Shown here piece by piece: positions 35,928-47,278 of a stretch of DNA of 64,000 bases (its first letter is position 1; every line of letters starts with the position of its first letter). The notes beneath the pieces are model-generated. The model worked only from the letters and a program-made list of their open reading frames with translations. It had not been told where the DNA came from and searched no databases. Made by a program: the position numbers and the translations under genes. This DNA comes from Paratinospora sagittata (Eukaryota > Streptophyta > Magnoliopsida > Ranunculales > Menispermaceae), in the NCBI GenBank assembly GCA_035771175.1, contig CM069589.1, positions 31,917,701-31,981,700 of the forward strand, written 5' to 3'.

Positions 35928-38120
35928 TGTAACACCCCGTAAATTTAATTAAATACATACGTTGAAGTACGCGTATATCGAGATGTATAATACACGTATT
36001 TATACGTATGAGCTAAATATACGTGTAATAATACACGTATTTTATACGTATGAGCTAAATATGCACGTGATAATACACGTATTTGATACGTATGCGCTAA
36101 ATATACGCGTGTATGACTAGTAAATAAATAAAATTATGAAATGAAGATGATACATGTGAATTAAATTGATTAATTTATGGGATTGGTTAATTAAAAATGT
36201 GGATTTGATTATGATTGAATGAATTTAATGAAATTTGATGGATGAGTTAGTTAATAAAGGGAGTCAAGGTGCATGGAATCATATATATATATATAAATCT
36301 AAATAAAAAAAATAAAATAAAAAAAATAAATAAAAATCCTTCTAGTTGCTTCCAACGTGTGGCAACTAGAAGGACATAAAAAAATAAAAAAAAAGAAGAA
36401 AGAATAAAGAAGATAAGGAGAAGTTGCTGAAGGTTGAATAAAAAAAATAATAATAAAAGAAAGATAGCTTATCTACGTGTTACAACAAGAGGAATAAAAC
36501 AAAAAAAAATAAGCATGAAGGAAACGAAGTTTCCAGAGAGCGAAAGAAAGAAGCAGAGGGAAGACGGAGAAGAAGGAGAAGAAGAAGGGGAAGCGTGCGA
36601 TTCGAACGAAATTCGGACCGTCGGTAAGTAATTTTCACGCTTTTTCTTCGTAAAATTACTATCTAAGCTATTCTAGCGGAGAAATTTTGACTGTGGGAGC
36701 CGTTTTACGACGTTTTGACAAATTGGGGTTTTGACCCCAACGTGAATGAAAACCCGCTAGGAAGCTAGAAAAATGCTTCCTGGATTGTTAGAAACCCGAA
36801 TATGTGGTTAGACTCAATTTTATGATTTTTGGAGCCGTTGGACAATTTTAATACAATTTACAACATTCGGATAAATAGTAAAAATAAATAGTAAATAGTA
36901 AATGGTGAATGGTGAATGGTGAATAGTGAATAGTGAATAGTAAAAATAAATAGTATGATGAATAGTAAAAAGTGAATAGTACTGTGAAAAGTGAGTTGAT
37001 ATTTTAGTAGCTACCGAAATGGTAAATGATGATTCTCATGATAATCTATGGTCATTTCAGTGTTTAAATTGAGAGCTTAAGGGCATGGATAAACGCTCTT
37101 GAGGAAGCCCTATTGTTGCTCGATTTTAGCAGTTGAATTAGAAAACCCGTGTAACCACTGTGAGTATAGTTTTCTTGATTTGGTTCTTGTATGGCATTGT
37201 ACGCATATAAACTGTTTGATTGTACGCATGTGATATTATATATAAGGCATTGAGTTTTATGGATCATGCAAACTGATTTTAGCATTGGAGTTTGTAATGA
37301 TGAGGCTTTGCGATTCCTCATTGTCATTTCGTTAGGTCTGTCCTAACATGGGTTGCGATCCTTGAAATGACTGTTAATTGGGTAATGAGATGTTGTGGCT
37401 ACCTTGTAACGGCCATACAAGGGTTAGACCCGCTCTCGTGCCTTGCGGAGGAGGGAGATTGTGCATGGTGTTATTGAATTGGGTCATGAGAAGTTGTGTC
37501 TACCTTGTACGACCATAGAAGGGTTAGACCCGCTCTCTTGCCTTGCGGAGGAAGGAGATTGTGCATTATGTTATTGAAAATCATGAAATTTATGATGTTG
37601 ACATGTACAATATATTCATTGAATGATGCATGTGTTGAATAAGTGTTTGAAATGATTTTAAATGTCATATTTCTATAAATGTATATAATTGCCATCTCAA
37701 GAACTATATTCACTGAGCTGTTGATTGCTCACCCTATTTCCTCCAATATTTCAGGTATTGACTCGAAGGGAAAATGAACTTGTCTGGTATGTGTATGTAT
37801 GCTTGGAGGAAATAGATTATATTTTTGTTATTTTGATATGTATACTTATCACACATTATATATGTATTATCATCTAGATGGGATGTGTGGGCATATATTT
37901 ATATTGGATGAGGAAATGATAATTTGATGTGTGAATGAATGAAATGGTTATGGAATTTGATTTGTGGTATATAGGAAAAAAAAAAATTATTGTACATTTT
38001 GGGAAGGTTTGTGAGAATACGTGAAGGCTGACAGTGTATTATATACTGTATATGAATATGTACAGTGTATAATATGCTGTGCCGGTCATGACGTCAGCCT
38101 ACGTCAGGGGCGTCGTGACA
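35928..38120 (+). mobile_element. Solo gypsy-type LTR (2193 bp) nested in F's internal region
   Basis: It begins TGTAACACCCCGTAAAT and ends GGGCGTCGTGACA between perfect AAAAG copies (35923-35927 and 38121-38125). It is the same family as 12941-15704. Near its start are about three units of some 47 bp with ATACGTAT and ACACGTAT words (35957-36115). Positions 36880-36990 hold a 7-bp GTGAATA/GTAAATA array. Positions 37380-37565 contain a duplicated block of about 110 bp (ACCTTGTA...CTTGCGGAGGA). It has no coding region. Confidence 0.9.
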
Positions 38121-38125
38121 AAAAG

Positions 38126-38673
38126 TGAAAAGAGAGAGGGTAAAAATAGTTATATATTAAAGAAAGAAATCATCTTGAGTTAGTGTACAAGATGTAATTA
38201 GCTTATGATGATATAAGGACATCTTGAGTTGGTGTGCAAGATGTGTATGGGAGATAACACGTTCCACCAATAAAGGTTGTGATCAAGACTTTGCTATCCT
38301 TGTACAAATTTAGTTTGAATTGAGATAACCAGTTTGATCGAGTACCCTAGGTGTAAGGGAGCTTACCACATACCCTCAACAAAAACCAAAGTTTTAGGCC
38401 CAAGTCAGAATTTACTTTACTCAAGGAGTTTAATATTACTTGCATTATAAGAGTTTTATGCCTCAAGACTTGGAAGTTTTTCAATAGCTGGATGGATCAT
38501 AAACACTAAATTACCTATGCATTGGATTACAAGTATAATGCTAAATAAATGAGTTTGTGAAAGTGAACACTAGTTTAGTTGGGTAGAGTTTTTAGGATTA
38601 TTTGTTAGTTGTTAGGATTTTTTTTATTTCACATTTTTTGCTGAGGGACTAGCAAAATGTTAGTAGGGGAGTG
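38126..38673 (+). promoter_or_regulatory. 3' internal region and polypurine tract of F
   Basis: Non-coding text with a repeated CATCTTGAGTT(A/G)GTGT(A/G)CAAGATG phrase (38170 and 38220), ending in the purine run AGTAGGGGAGTG (38662-38673) just before the 3' LTR. Confidence 0.6.
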
Positions 38674-39858
38674 TGATGAAGTCACAATTTCGCATATTTT
38701 TACCCCTATTTTTAGTGTTTTTAGGCTAGAAAATAAAATAAAAGAATAAAAAATGAAGAAAAATAATAAAAATCTCTTTACATCATATTTTAGATTTTTA
38801 GGCTACTTTAATAATGCATTTTTTCTTTTAACTTTTAATTTTGTTCTAATAAAGTCATTAAGCTTTTATTTATTTTTGGGTATGTTGGTGTCTCACTTGG
38901 TCTTCAAGTATTTTTTAGATATTTTCAGGATCAAAAGATGAGATTGCATATTTCAGGAAGATCTACACCACATATCTACATGGATCAGATGTGGAGAAGC
39001 CGAGGCGTTAGATCCAACAAGACTTAAATGATCAATCCGAGTCCGCTTGATTGGATTCTAATCAACTTAAAGATTTTGATAGAAGGGCCCCACATGGTTG
39101 TAATCTTTGATGAAGATCTAATTGAGCTCATATCAACCCATTTATGGAAGAAAAAGATGTCACATATGTCAAAAAGAAGAAAAAGGAATTTTCTCCACAT
39201 ATGGGCACAATCTTCTTCTTATTTTCTTGATTGAAAAAATTCTTTATGTAATTTGGAAAATGACCATTTTTAGAGGATATTTTTTAGAGAATAATAGGTG
39301 GTGGATGTATTTTTGTTTTTGGAAATCAAGAGGTGGGCACATCTATAAATAGGGTTAAATTTCAAGAGAATGGATCGAATCTCTACTCTCATTTTAATTT
39401 TAATTTTTTAGGTTAGATTTACTTTTAGTTGTTCATTCAAGTATTGGGTAAGGTGACATTGCCCAAGGATTTGGAGTTCTGTAATTTTTTCTTTATTTAT
39501 TTTTAATGAAGTTCTTTTGTTTCTAGTATCTCTTGTTTATTTATTTATTTCTTTCTTTTATTACTTGTTATTTAATATTTTCTTTCTTTATTTCTTTACT
39601 TTATTTTTTTTCAAGTTAATTTAAATTCAGCTCTAGTTTATTCTTTTTTTTTAATTTATTAATTGCTTTCATGTCTAGGATGTTAGAAATCAAATTATTG
39701 TTTTTTTTTACTTATATAGTATATAACGTTTTAATTTATTTTCTAAAAATTCTGGAGTGATTAGCCCAATCCTTGTGGATCGACCTTGTTTAGTGCTACA
39801 ACTCACCTTGTGCGCTTGCAAGTATTATTTTTATTGATATATTCAAAAGATCACATCA
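38674..39858 (+). repeat. Element F 3' LTR (1185 bp)
   Basis: It begins TGATGAAGTCACAATTTCGC and ends AGATCACATCA. It matches the uninterrupted parts of the 5' LTR closely over its whole length; the ORF at 39028-39234 is the counterpart of 29690-29914 and is a shadow of the shared repeat. Confidence 0.88.
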
Positions 39859-39863
39859 CCCAG

Positions 39864-40565
39864 CTCAACCTAGCCCCAATGTTTGGCGGGCCTTCCTCGG
39901 CCTGATGTTGTTATGGAGGGAGCGTGGTTGGCCAAACTTTAGTTCAACAGAGTTCAAGCTCGGCTACCAGCTCAAACTCCACCCATGTTGCTCTGGTTGG
40001 TACTACGTCAGCACGTGGGTGAGCGGGGACAAACATCCCGCCTTGATCATCGAGAACCCAATTGCTAACTAAGGGTGGAAGGACACCTGGTTCCTTGTCT
40101 TAGGGGACTGGGTTGAGGAGGTTGTCGTGTCGACCAGGTTTAAATACCCAGGTACCGAGCTGACCTTTTACTGTCAATCTATTTGCAGGTTATCCGGTCG
40201 TGCTCATGTTTACCAAGAAGATGAGCACTCGGGCCTTTAACCTTGAGTAGGCTCAGTCATCTGCTTGGAAGATTACCTCACCGCCGAGCAGGAGGCTTGG
40301 TCTCAGCAGGCCACCCCAATTGGTAATTCTTCTGCTCTGCCTTCGGATTTTCTAGCTGTTCTGACCTCAGATGAGGCTGCATCTTGGCGAAAGGGCAAAA
40401 CTCGGGTGCCCGACTTGGAAAGAAGCTCCATGAGATGGACCCCCCTGTGATTAAGATCTCGCAGTTTGGGGCTACCAGATCAAACTTCCCCTATCTGAGG
40501 TCGACCTGGGCAAGGACGACCACGTCCAAGACAACACTTCTCTGGCCTTTGTGAAGTATGTCGAG
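39864..40565 (+). pseudogene. PF04195-like ORF of element G, second part
   Basis: The text resumes in register after F: WRAFLGLMLLWRERGWPNF, GWYYVSTWVSGDKHPALI and GWKDTWFLVLGDWVEE. These are the C-terminal blocks of the PF04195-type domain. A TAA lies near 40069 and a TAG near 40239. Further on a low-complexity stretch (40265-40450) and a TSLAFVKYVE-like end lead to a GT at 40566. A likely 76-bp intron with GTAAGA...TTCAG (40566-40641) joins it to the coiled-coil part. Confidence 0.6.
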
Positions 40566-40641
40566 GTAAGATGTTTTTTCTCGGTGTTACTTGTAATTTT
40601 TCAATCAGCTTGGTCTAACTCGTGCATTTGTTCTTGTTCAG

Positions 40642-41175
40642 GCAGCTTATCAAATTTTCATGGCCATAAAGAAGACCGATGACTTATTAATCTCTGTCGA
40701 AGCCGAGCAAAGGAAACTCAAGGAGAAGATGAACAAGAACCAAATCATGAAGACCAATTTTGAGTTGTCATTCACCATGTCAAGGATGCAGAGGTCGGCC
40801 TCGGAGAATGAGGTACTGAAGGCGAAGATTGCTTCCCTTGAGTCCCAGTTGGTAAGCTTGGCTCATCGCGCTATTGAGGAGTTTAAGGCTTCTCAAGAAT
40901 TTGATGATTTGAAGCGTGAAAAGTACAAGATATGTCAGATCCATATGAAGGTCGACTTCGGCAAGTACTTCGCGGACAAAGTTGACATGGCTGCCTTTGA
41001 CAACTTCATGGTCGAGCAGCAATAGGATGGGGCTGATGGAGCCGAACAAGAGACCGTTGCTGAGGATGCGGTTGCTGCCGAGCTGGAGGTGAGAGCCGAT
41101 GGAGAAGGCCAAGGAGAGACCAAGGTCGAGCAACAAGGGGCTGCTGATGGCGATGTCATTGTGTTAAGCGCCTAG
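40642..41175 (+). pseudogene. Coiled-coil tail of the element G ORF
   Basis: From the probable acceptor at 40641 the frame reads AAYQIFMAIKKTDDLLISVE into a long charged helix (EAEQRKLKEKM, SENEVLKAKIASLESQLV). The block AIEEFKASQEFDDLKREKYK follows, which is common in plant proteins of this class. The tail is acidic (Glu/Gly/Ala-rich) and ends VIVLSA at TAG 41173-41175. One in-frame TAG at 41023-41025 interrupts it. It is probably a structural, oligomerising part of a gag-like protein. It is 172 codons from the local ATG at 40660. Confidence 0.6.
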
Positions 41176-41708
41176 GCCTTTGTGTTTTATTTGTCTTTCT
41201 TTTAACTATGCTCGGATGTTAAGCTAAAACACTTAATCAACTTTTGAATGAATTATGTTCTTTCACCTGTTGTTCTTTTTTTTTCTACTTAACCTTGGTA
41301 CTTAGAAAATTTACCTTATACATGTTTCCTTTGCCAAACCATTTTCGCTAGACTTAGACGAATTATCGTGAAATTCTCGTCCCGTGAGCTCGGCTCGGCC
41401 AACTCGGTCTATTGGACTTAGAAGAATTTTCGTAAAAATTCTTGTCCCGTGAGCCCGAGCTTGAAGGGCTCTGTGAGTGGTTTCCTTCCTGGTGATAATC
41501 CGAGCTCTAGAGAGTTAGGACCCTAAGGTACTATGAGAATGAACTCCTTCTTGGTGATAACCCGAGCTCTGAAGGGATCAGATCCCAAGGTACTCTAGGC
41601 CTTAGCCTTCTTCCTGGCGATAATCTAGGCTTGAGCTTAGACCTCAGGGTACTCTGGGCTTTCAGCCCCTTCCTGAGGCTTATTTGAGCAAAGCTCGCAT
41701 GCCCAAGG
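41176..41708 (+). repeat. Tandem-repeat 3' region of element G
   Basis: Two units of about 65 bp (ATTGGACTTAGA(A/C)GAATT...CCCGTGAGC) lie at 41340-41460. Three to four units of about 70 bp with CTTCCTGG(T/C)GATAA and GGTACTCT follow at 41465-41690. There is no gene. LTR A interrupts at 41709. Confidence 0.65.
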
Positions 41709-44480
41709 TGTTGGTGCACCCAAGAGAGGGGTGAATTGGGTGTGATGGTCGATTTAAAACTTTTTCAATGACTTAGTGATATACATTGGTACATTGGAAC
41801 TAAATGCACATACTAACCATAAAGTAAAATGCATAACTTAAAGCACACTGGAATTTATAGTGGTTCGGCCAGGCCTACGTCCACTACCTAATCTCCCGAT
41901 TAGGATTTTCTCAATCCACTAACTGATTCTCTTACGGGTAAGAACCAAACCGTTATACATGCCCTTTTACAGGTTCAAGGCAAACATATCCTTTTGCTGG
42001 CTAAGGATGAACTACATTTCCTTTTTTTGGGATGAGAAAAAACTCTTGTTCCTTTTACGGGATAAGGAAGAACCGTTTTCTTTTTATGGGATAAGGAAGA
42101 AACATTTTCCAGGTAAAAAGATAACCTATCATTTTACAGGTCAAGGACGAACTTATCCTTTTGCGGGGTAAGGATGTACCAATTTTCCTACTTACAGGTG
42201 AGGATGAACCTTAACATGATTTCACCCTGAAATCATCAAGTGAACTACATTCACTTGTCCTAGTTGTTGCAATCCAGAAACACACTAGCATTACAACACA
42301 AAATAATGTTGGTTCTATCTGAGTAGAACGCTTTATAATTAAGCTCATATATATAGCATTACAAAGATGTATAAATTTGAATACGTAATGCTAAGAGACA
42401 TACACTTACAGTCATTTACCTTTCAATGTTCGGTATTGCTCAAGTGCAGTTTCGAAAAGCCTGAATGATATGTGAATCAGTTAAGTGCTTCTTCGAAAAC
42501 ATTATGATACCATTAAAACATTGAAATTGAAAATGCAGGACCAGTGTAAATATACAAACACAAATTTTTTTCAAAATACATAAAATGTATAAGCATGAAA
42601 ACTTCTGGTTCAATATTCAGTAGTTAACACAACTACTGATGTAGTTCAATACAATACTTAAGATATGAAATCAAGTACAACTGTATCTCTCATGAACTAT
42701 TTCTCAAATTCTTACATCAGCATGATTGATGTTAAGCATAAATCCAGGCTGAGAATTTGAGTAGAAACCAGTTCAAAATAGATTTTCAAAGATAGAATAT
42801 AATTGAAGCTCAATATGACAATCTTTTAACTAAGTAAAGTATCAGTGAAGAATACATTGAAAACTTAGAACATTTGAAAACTTTTGAAAGATTGAATACT
42901 GACTAACACTCAAAAAGTTTTTGGTACAATAAAAATTATCGGCAAGTTGTTTGATTCAAAGTGTTGGTATTTATAGACCTAGTAGATAATAGCCGTTAGA
43001 GGTTTGAAGTTCAAATACAATGTGAACGTTTACATACAACGGCTAGAATGTATCACAAAATGGCAATTGCAATATTCATGACCATTCTGGTTCCTTTTAG
43101 ATTACATGAATAAGGAATACCTTAGAAAGCATGATTCATGCATTAGAGAAAATATCTGACAAATCTGAATAGAATTCTGTGCAAAGATCTGTTCTGAAAA
43201 AGTAGACTGATATAGTGTACTTGTTAAAACAGTGACGGTTGTTGAATTAGCGTCCTGTCGCACATTATCAACTTTGTCGTTTTGTTCCTTGAGGGCTCTC
43301 ATTATGTATAAACGTCCTGCTAAACAATTTAGTGAGGGCGCTACTAACTTGTAAGCGTCCTGACTTTCTTTGCGACTTAACCCTGAGGGTGCTAATTCAC
43401 AGTTAGCGTCCTGCTTTGTTTTAAAATAATTAAGTACATGAGGGCGCTACTTTTCCGAGTAAGCGTCCTACCTTTTAAAACATAAAACACACGAGCGCTA
43501 CAACTATGTAAGCGTCCTGTCATTTCAAAATATTTTGAAAACTTCCCAAGTGCGCTGAAGGACAACCAGCATCCTGAAAGTTATTAAGTTGGTTCCCAAA
43601 GATGAGGGCACTCCTATTCAGGTAGCATCCTGTTAGTTTATCAAACTTTCAACTATCAGCGTCCTCAAAGATAAATTCTTTGAAGAACTTAGATATCTTT
43701 TAGTAAGCTGATGCTGAGTCAGCGTCCTGACAACTTCAGAGGTTGACTAAAGGGAGGCAGCTACTTATAAGTAAGCGTTCTGATGAATCAGTTCAATTTA
43801 ACCTTGAATGTTATTAGCGTTCTAATGAATCATCAGCGTCCTGAATTATCAAGTTCAGGAAAGCACTACTAAATTATTAGTGTCCTGAAAGACTCTTGAA
43901 AAATAGTTTTGACTCGCGATTAAGAATACGATGAATGCGAATAAAAACTTGGTAAATTTCAATTTAAACATAGAAAATTAAATCATATGAAATACTGTAA
44001 AACATATGATCAAAACATGCAAATACGCAAGTGATTTGTGCATGGTTTTGAAAAGAGGTTGAGCAATATCGATTAGAGAAATATATAGCTTAAATGTTGT
44101 GTATTTCTCATATTTCTCATAATCTTTAAATCCAACTCTTCATTATGAGATCTTCAATAAGAACTTCGCGTTAGAGTTGAATGTCTTGAATGTTGATCGA
44201 AAGATGTAGTCTTGAAGCTTGATCGAATCGTTCGTGTGATGTGATCTTGAAATCATGATATGATCTTTGAGGTCCTTTAATTGAAACGATCTTAAACGAC
44301 TCTTATGACCTTGAGTTCCTTGATCGAATCATTCTTTGACTTTTTGCTTTCCCGAGGTGTTAAGATAGGTTCTTGATTAAAGCTTGTTAGCACCGAAAGA
44401 GATTTCGTTTGTGATCTTCAAAATATACTTCATCAAGAATACTTAAGGACATGCAAAGTGATGAACCGCTTAGGTCAACA
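41709..44480 (-). repeat. Sirevirus S1 LTR A, complete (2772 bp)
   Basis: It reads TGTTGGTGCACCCAAGAG on the + strand and ends GGTCAACA at 44480, next to a polypurine tract read on the minus strand (CAAAAAAGGGGAGAT). It is therefore the 3' LTR of a minus-strand copy. The TATA box is at 42968-42977, the minisatellite at 41950-42210 and the palindromic array at 43220-43900. It is inserted in the end of element G; flank CAAGG (41704-41708). Confidence 0.85.
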
Positions 44481-45799
44481 ATCTCCCCTTTTTTGATGAT
44501 AACAAACAAATAAAAAATTAAACGCTTAAGCAAAAATATCAATGTTTTTCTTTTCCCCAGTCTAATTCTCTTATTTTTCTTCTCCCCCTTTTGACATAAT
44601 AAAAAAGGTGAAAAGAAGAAACTTAGATCTCTCCCTGTGACGTAGTAGAGTAGCAAAGCTCCCCCTTACAAGGAGACTCCTCCTTACTTTGTGGATTCAC
44701 CCTCAAGATGATTTATGACAATGTGTCATAGTTAGGTATATGGGAATGCATAAGGTCTACTATACTGTTAGTCACGTGAGAAGTAGATCTTGTCATTAAA
44801 CACAGTGAGAAATAGTTTGCCTTATTCATAGGCTATGAGATTTTGAAACAATAGCATAACCGATAATCGTAGTCATAGGGGATAAGAAAGAATTGCCGAA
44901 AGATGAATTCATAGGGAATTTTTAATCGTGGGCAATTATTCTCCTGGTGTTTGGCATAAGTATAAATTCAATAATCAATCCAAGCCTAACACATAATATG
45001 CTTTACAATTTTTAAATAATCAAGCATAAGCATACTTATAGCATAGGCGAAATGATTTATGATTAAGCAAGGCCTAGCTATTATGATTCTAATAAGATAC
45101 AAAGTATATAATTTGAGTTACATGGCATCTATTAGATATCAAAAATCACAATCAATTGATGCATACAAGATTTAATATTAAAGAGCAACATCAATGTCAC
45201 GATAGAGTGAAAGTCGTGGACTTTCCATAGAATAGGCGCATTTGAAGATATATAGAATGCAGATCATAGCCGAAAAATACTGAATATATGCTGAATTTCA
45301 TAGATATCATTCAAGCACCAACATAAATTCATTTATATACTAGGCAAATGATTTCAATTGAGGCATAACCTAGATTGTTTTGATTCTAATGAAAAATGAT
45401 TTTGAAGCGTTTGCAATCTATAGAAATCAAATGTTCGAGAATTTGATGCTTATGATGTAAGATGAAGAAAATGCATCAAAGTCAAGAAACCATAAAAAGA
45501 GAATGCCAAAAGATGATAATCATGAGTATAGGCAATTTTCTCTTCAAGAGATATAGGCATAAGATATGAAGTTGTGTACATGGCCTATATTCATTTGCAT
45601 ATTCATGAGTCATGCATAGATATGATTTAAAATAAACACAATCATGATATGAGCTAGCAAAGGCATAAATACATTATTAAGCACAACCTAACTCTATCAA
45701 ATAATATGATCAAATACCACATGGAGTTCAAGATGAACAGATAATCAGATATATAATTAGATACTCACAAATAGATGATGCAAATTATGAACAAATATC
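44481..45799 (-). other. 3' internal region of Sirevirus copy A
   Basis: Non-coding, AT-rich, and the reverse-complement counterpart of 4284-6235. Near 44580 the purine tracts are seen as CTCCCCCTTTTGAC. At about 45800 it changes abruptly into another S1 LTR, so this copy is truncated. Confidence 0.6.
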
Positions 45800-47084
45800 G
45801 ATGAAAGATTAGATAAAGATAAAAAATTTAGCTCAGTATGAAAATCTTTTGAATAAGCAAAGATTCAAAGAAAGCGCTTTGAAACCATAATAACTTAAGC
45901 TTTTTGAATCAGATGAAAATTCAACTAACTTTCAAAAGTGTTTTGGCTCAGAGAATTTTCAGTGGTCTTAACAGATTGTTAAGTGCTGGTATATATAGAC
46001 TTGTAGAGATGAAGTTGTTGTTCATTTGAATTTGAATTTCAAATATGAATGTTTACTCACAACAACTAGAATGTATCACGGAAATGACAGCTGCACATTT
46101 CATGAACATTCTAATTTTCTCCAGATTCACAAATAAGGAATGTTTAAGAGATGTGGTTCATGAATTTGAGAATATCTCCTACAAATACAAAAAAGTTTAT
46201 TTGTACGAAAAGTTGTTCTGAAAAAGGTGGCGGAAAGGATGTACGTGTTAGAACAACAAAGATATTATATTTGTCATTTTGTTCCTTTGAGGGCGCTCAT
46301 AGAGCATCAGTGTCCTACTGAACAATGAAGTGAGGGCGCTACTGAATCGTAAGCGTCCTGACTTACTGACAATTAAACGACTTAAGTCATGAGGGCGTTA
46401 CTCACAAGTAAGTGTCCTAAAATTTTAAAATAATTTTAAACAATATTAACTGCGCTGAAGAACAATAAGTGTCCTTAAAGTTATTAAGTTGATTCTAAGG
46501 ATGGGGGTGCTCCTGTACAACTAGCATCCTGATAGTTTATTCAACTTATAACTATCAGTGCCCTTAAAGATAGAAATCAATTAAAAACTAAGAGAACTTT
46601 CAGCGAACTGAAGCTAAGTCAGCGTCCTTATGAATCAGTTCAATTCAACCTTGAGTGTCCTAATATTTTATCAGCGTTCTGACTTATCAAGTCCAGGAGG
46701 GCGCTGCCAAAACATTAGGGTCCTGAAAGACTCCATAAAAAAGGTTTTTGATTTCTCGATTAAATTTCAATAAAACATGATTGAAATCATGATATTTTCT
46801 GATCAAATCAAATACTTTAAAAATCATAGAAATATCTTTAAAATGTGACGATCAAGATATGAAACCGATTAAATCTTGCTGAGAGCAAATTGTTCGATAG
46901 ACTTTACATTTTAAGAATTGACAGACTCATAATTTTACTTGTGATATTCAATAGGCTTGTGAGCATGGTTCCTTGATCTTGATTCTTGATAAATCTGAAA
47001 TACTTGACAAAATCATTAAATACAAAAACCAGAGATATTTGGAATCATCAAAACATTCATATCATGGTGTTCATTGAGATAATA
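45800..47084 (-). repeat. Sirevirus S1 LTR H, first 1.3 kb only
   Basis: It matches copy E (2580-3899) and carries the array words at 46290-46730. The outer end at 47084 follows a polypurine tract read as CAAAAATGGGGAGAT on the minus strand; the first bases are TATT instead of TGTT. It is cut off by copy A at about 45800. Confidence 0.7.
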
Positions 47085-47278
47085 ATCTCCCCATTTTTGA
47101 TGATTTTAAATATCCATAGATCATGCAGATAATTGTATTTATGTACTTAAACATATAACGAATTTAGAGTAGCAAGTATGTCAAGCATATCTACAAGCAT
47201 GTCAGGTATATCTGGTTTCATCATAAAAATTACAAGATGAGTACAATCACACTATACAAGAACATGATAATTATACAA

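Larger units (their letters stand above)
29325..39858 (+). mobile_element. Athila/Tat-like non-autonomous element F
   Basis: Two LTRs (29325-33514 with a nested solo LTR, and 38674-39858) enclose a primer-binding site at 33521, a short gag-like ORF and a polypurine tract. Flanks are CCCAA (29320-29324) and CCCAG (39859-39863), a 5-bp target copy with one transition. Without its nested insertions the internal region is about 3 kb. No protease, RT or integrase text is seen, so it would depend on a partner element. Confidence 0.85.
27541..41708 (+). mobile_element. Gypsy-type element G with PF04195-like ORF, split by element F
   Basis: The left end TGTTGGTGCAGAG at 27541 follows the MYB flank. 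A CTATATATAG promoter box at 28580-28589 precedes the ORF at 28765. F (29325-39858) interrupts that ORF. After it come the rest of the ORF, a coiled-coil region and a tandem-repeat 3' region up to 41708, where S1 LTR A begins. No pol domain is present, so the element is incomplete or non-autonomous. The extent of its 5' LTR is unclear: ATCCAACA at about 28387 could be one end, but the TATA box lies after it. Confidence 0.65.

Noticed and set aside
40152..40188. Second intron in the element G ORF (GT at 40152, AG at 40188)
   Set aside because: At 37 bp it is too short for a plant intron, and the frame is already damaged on both sides.
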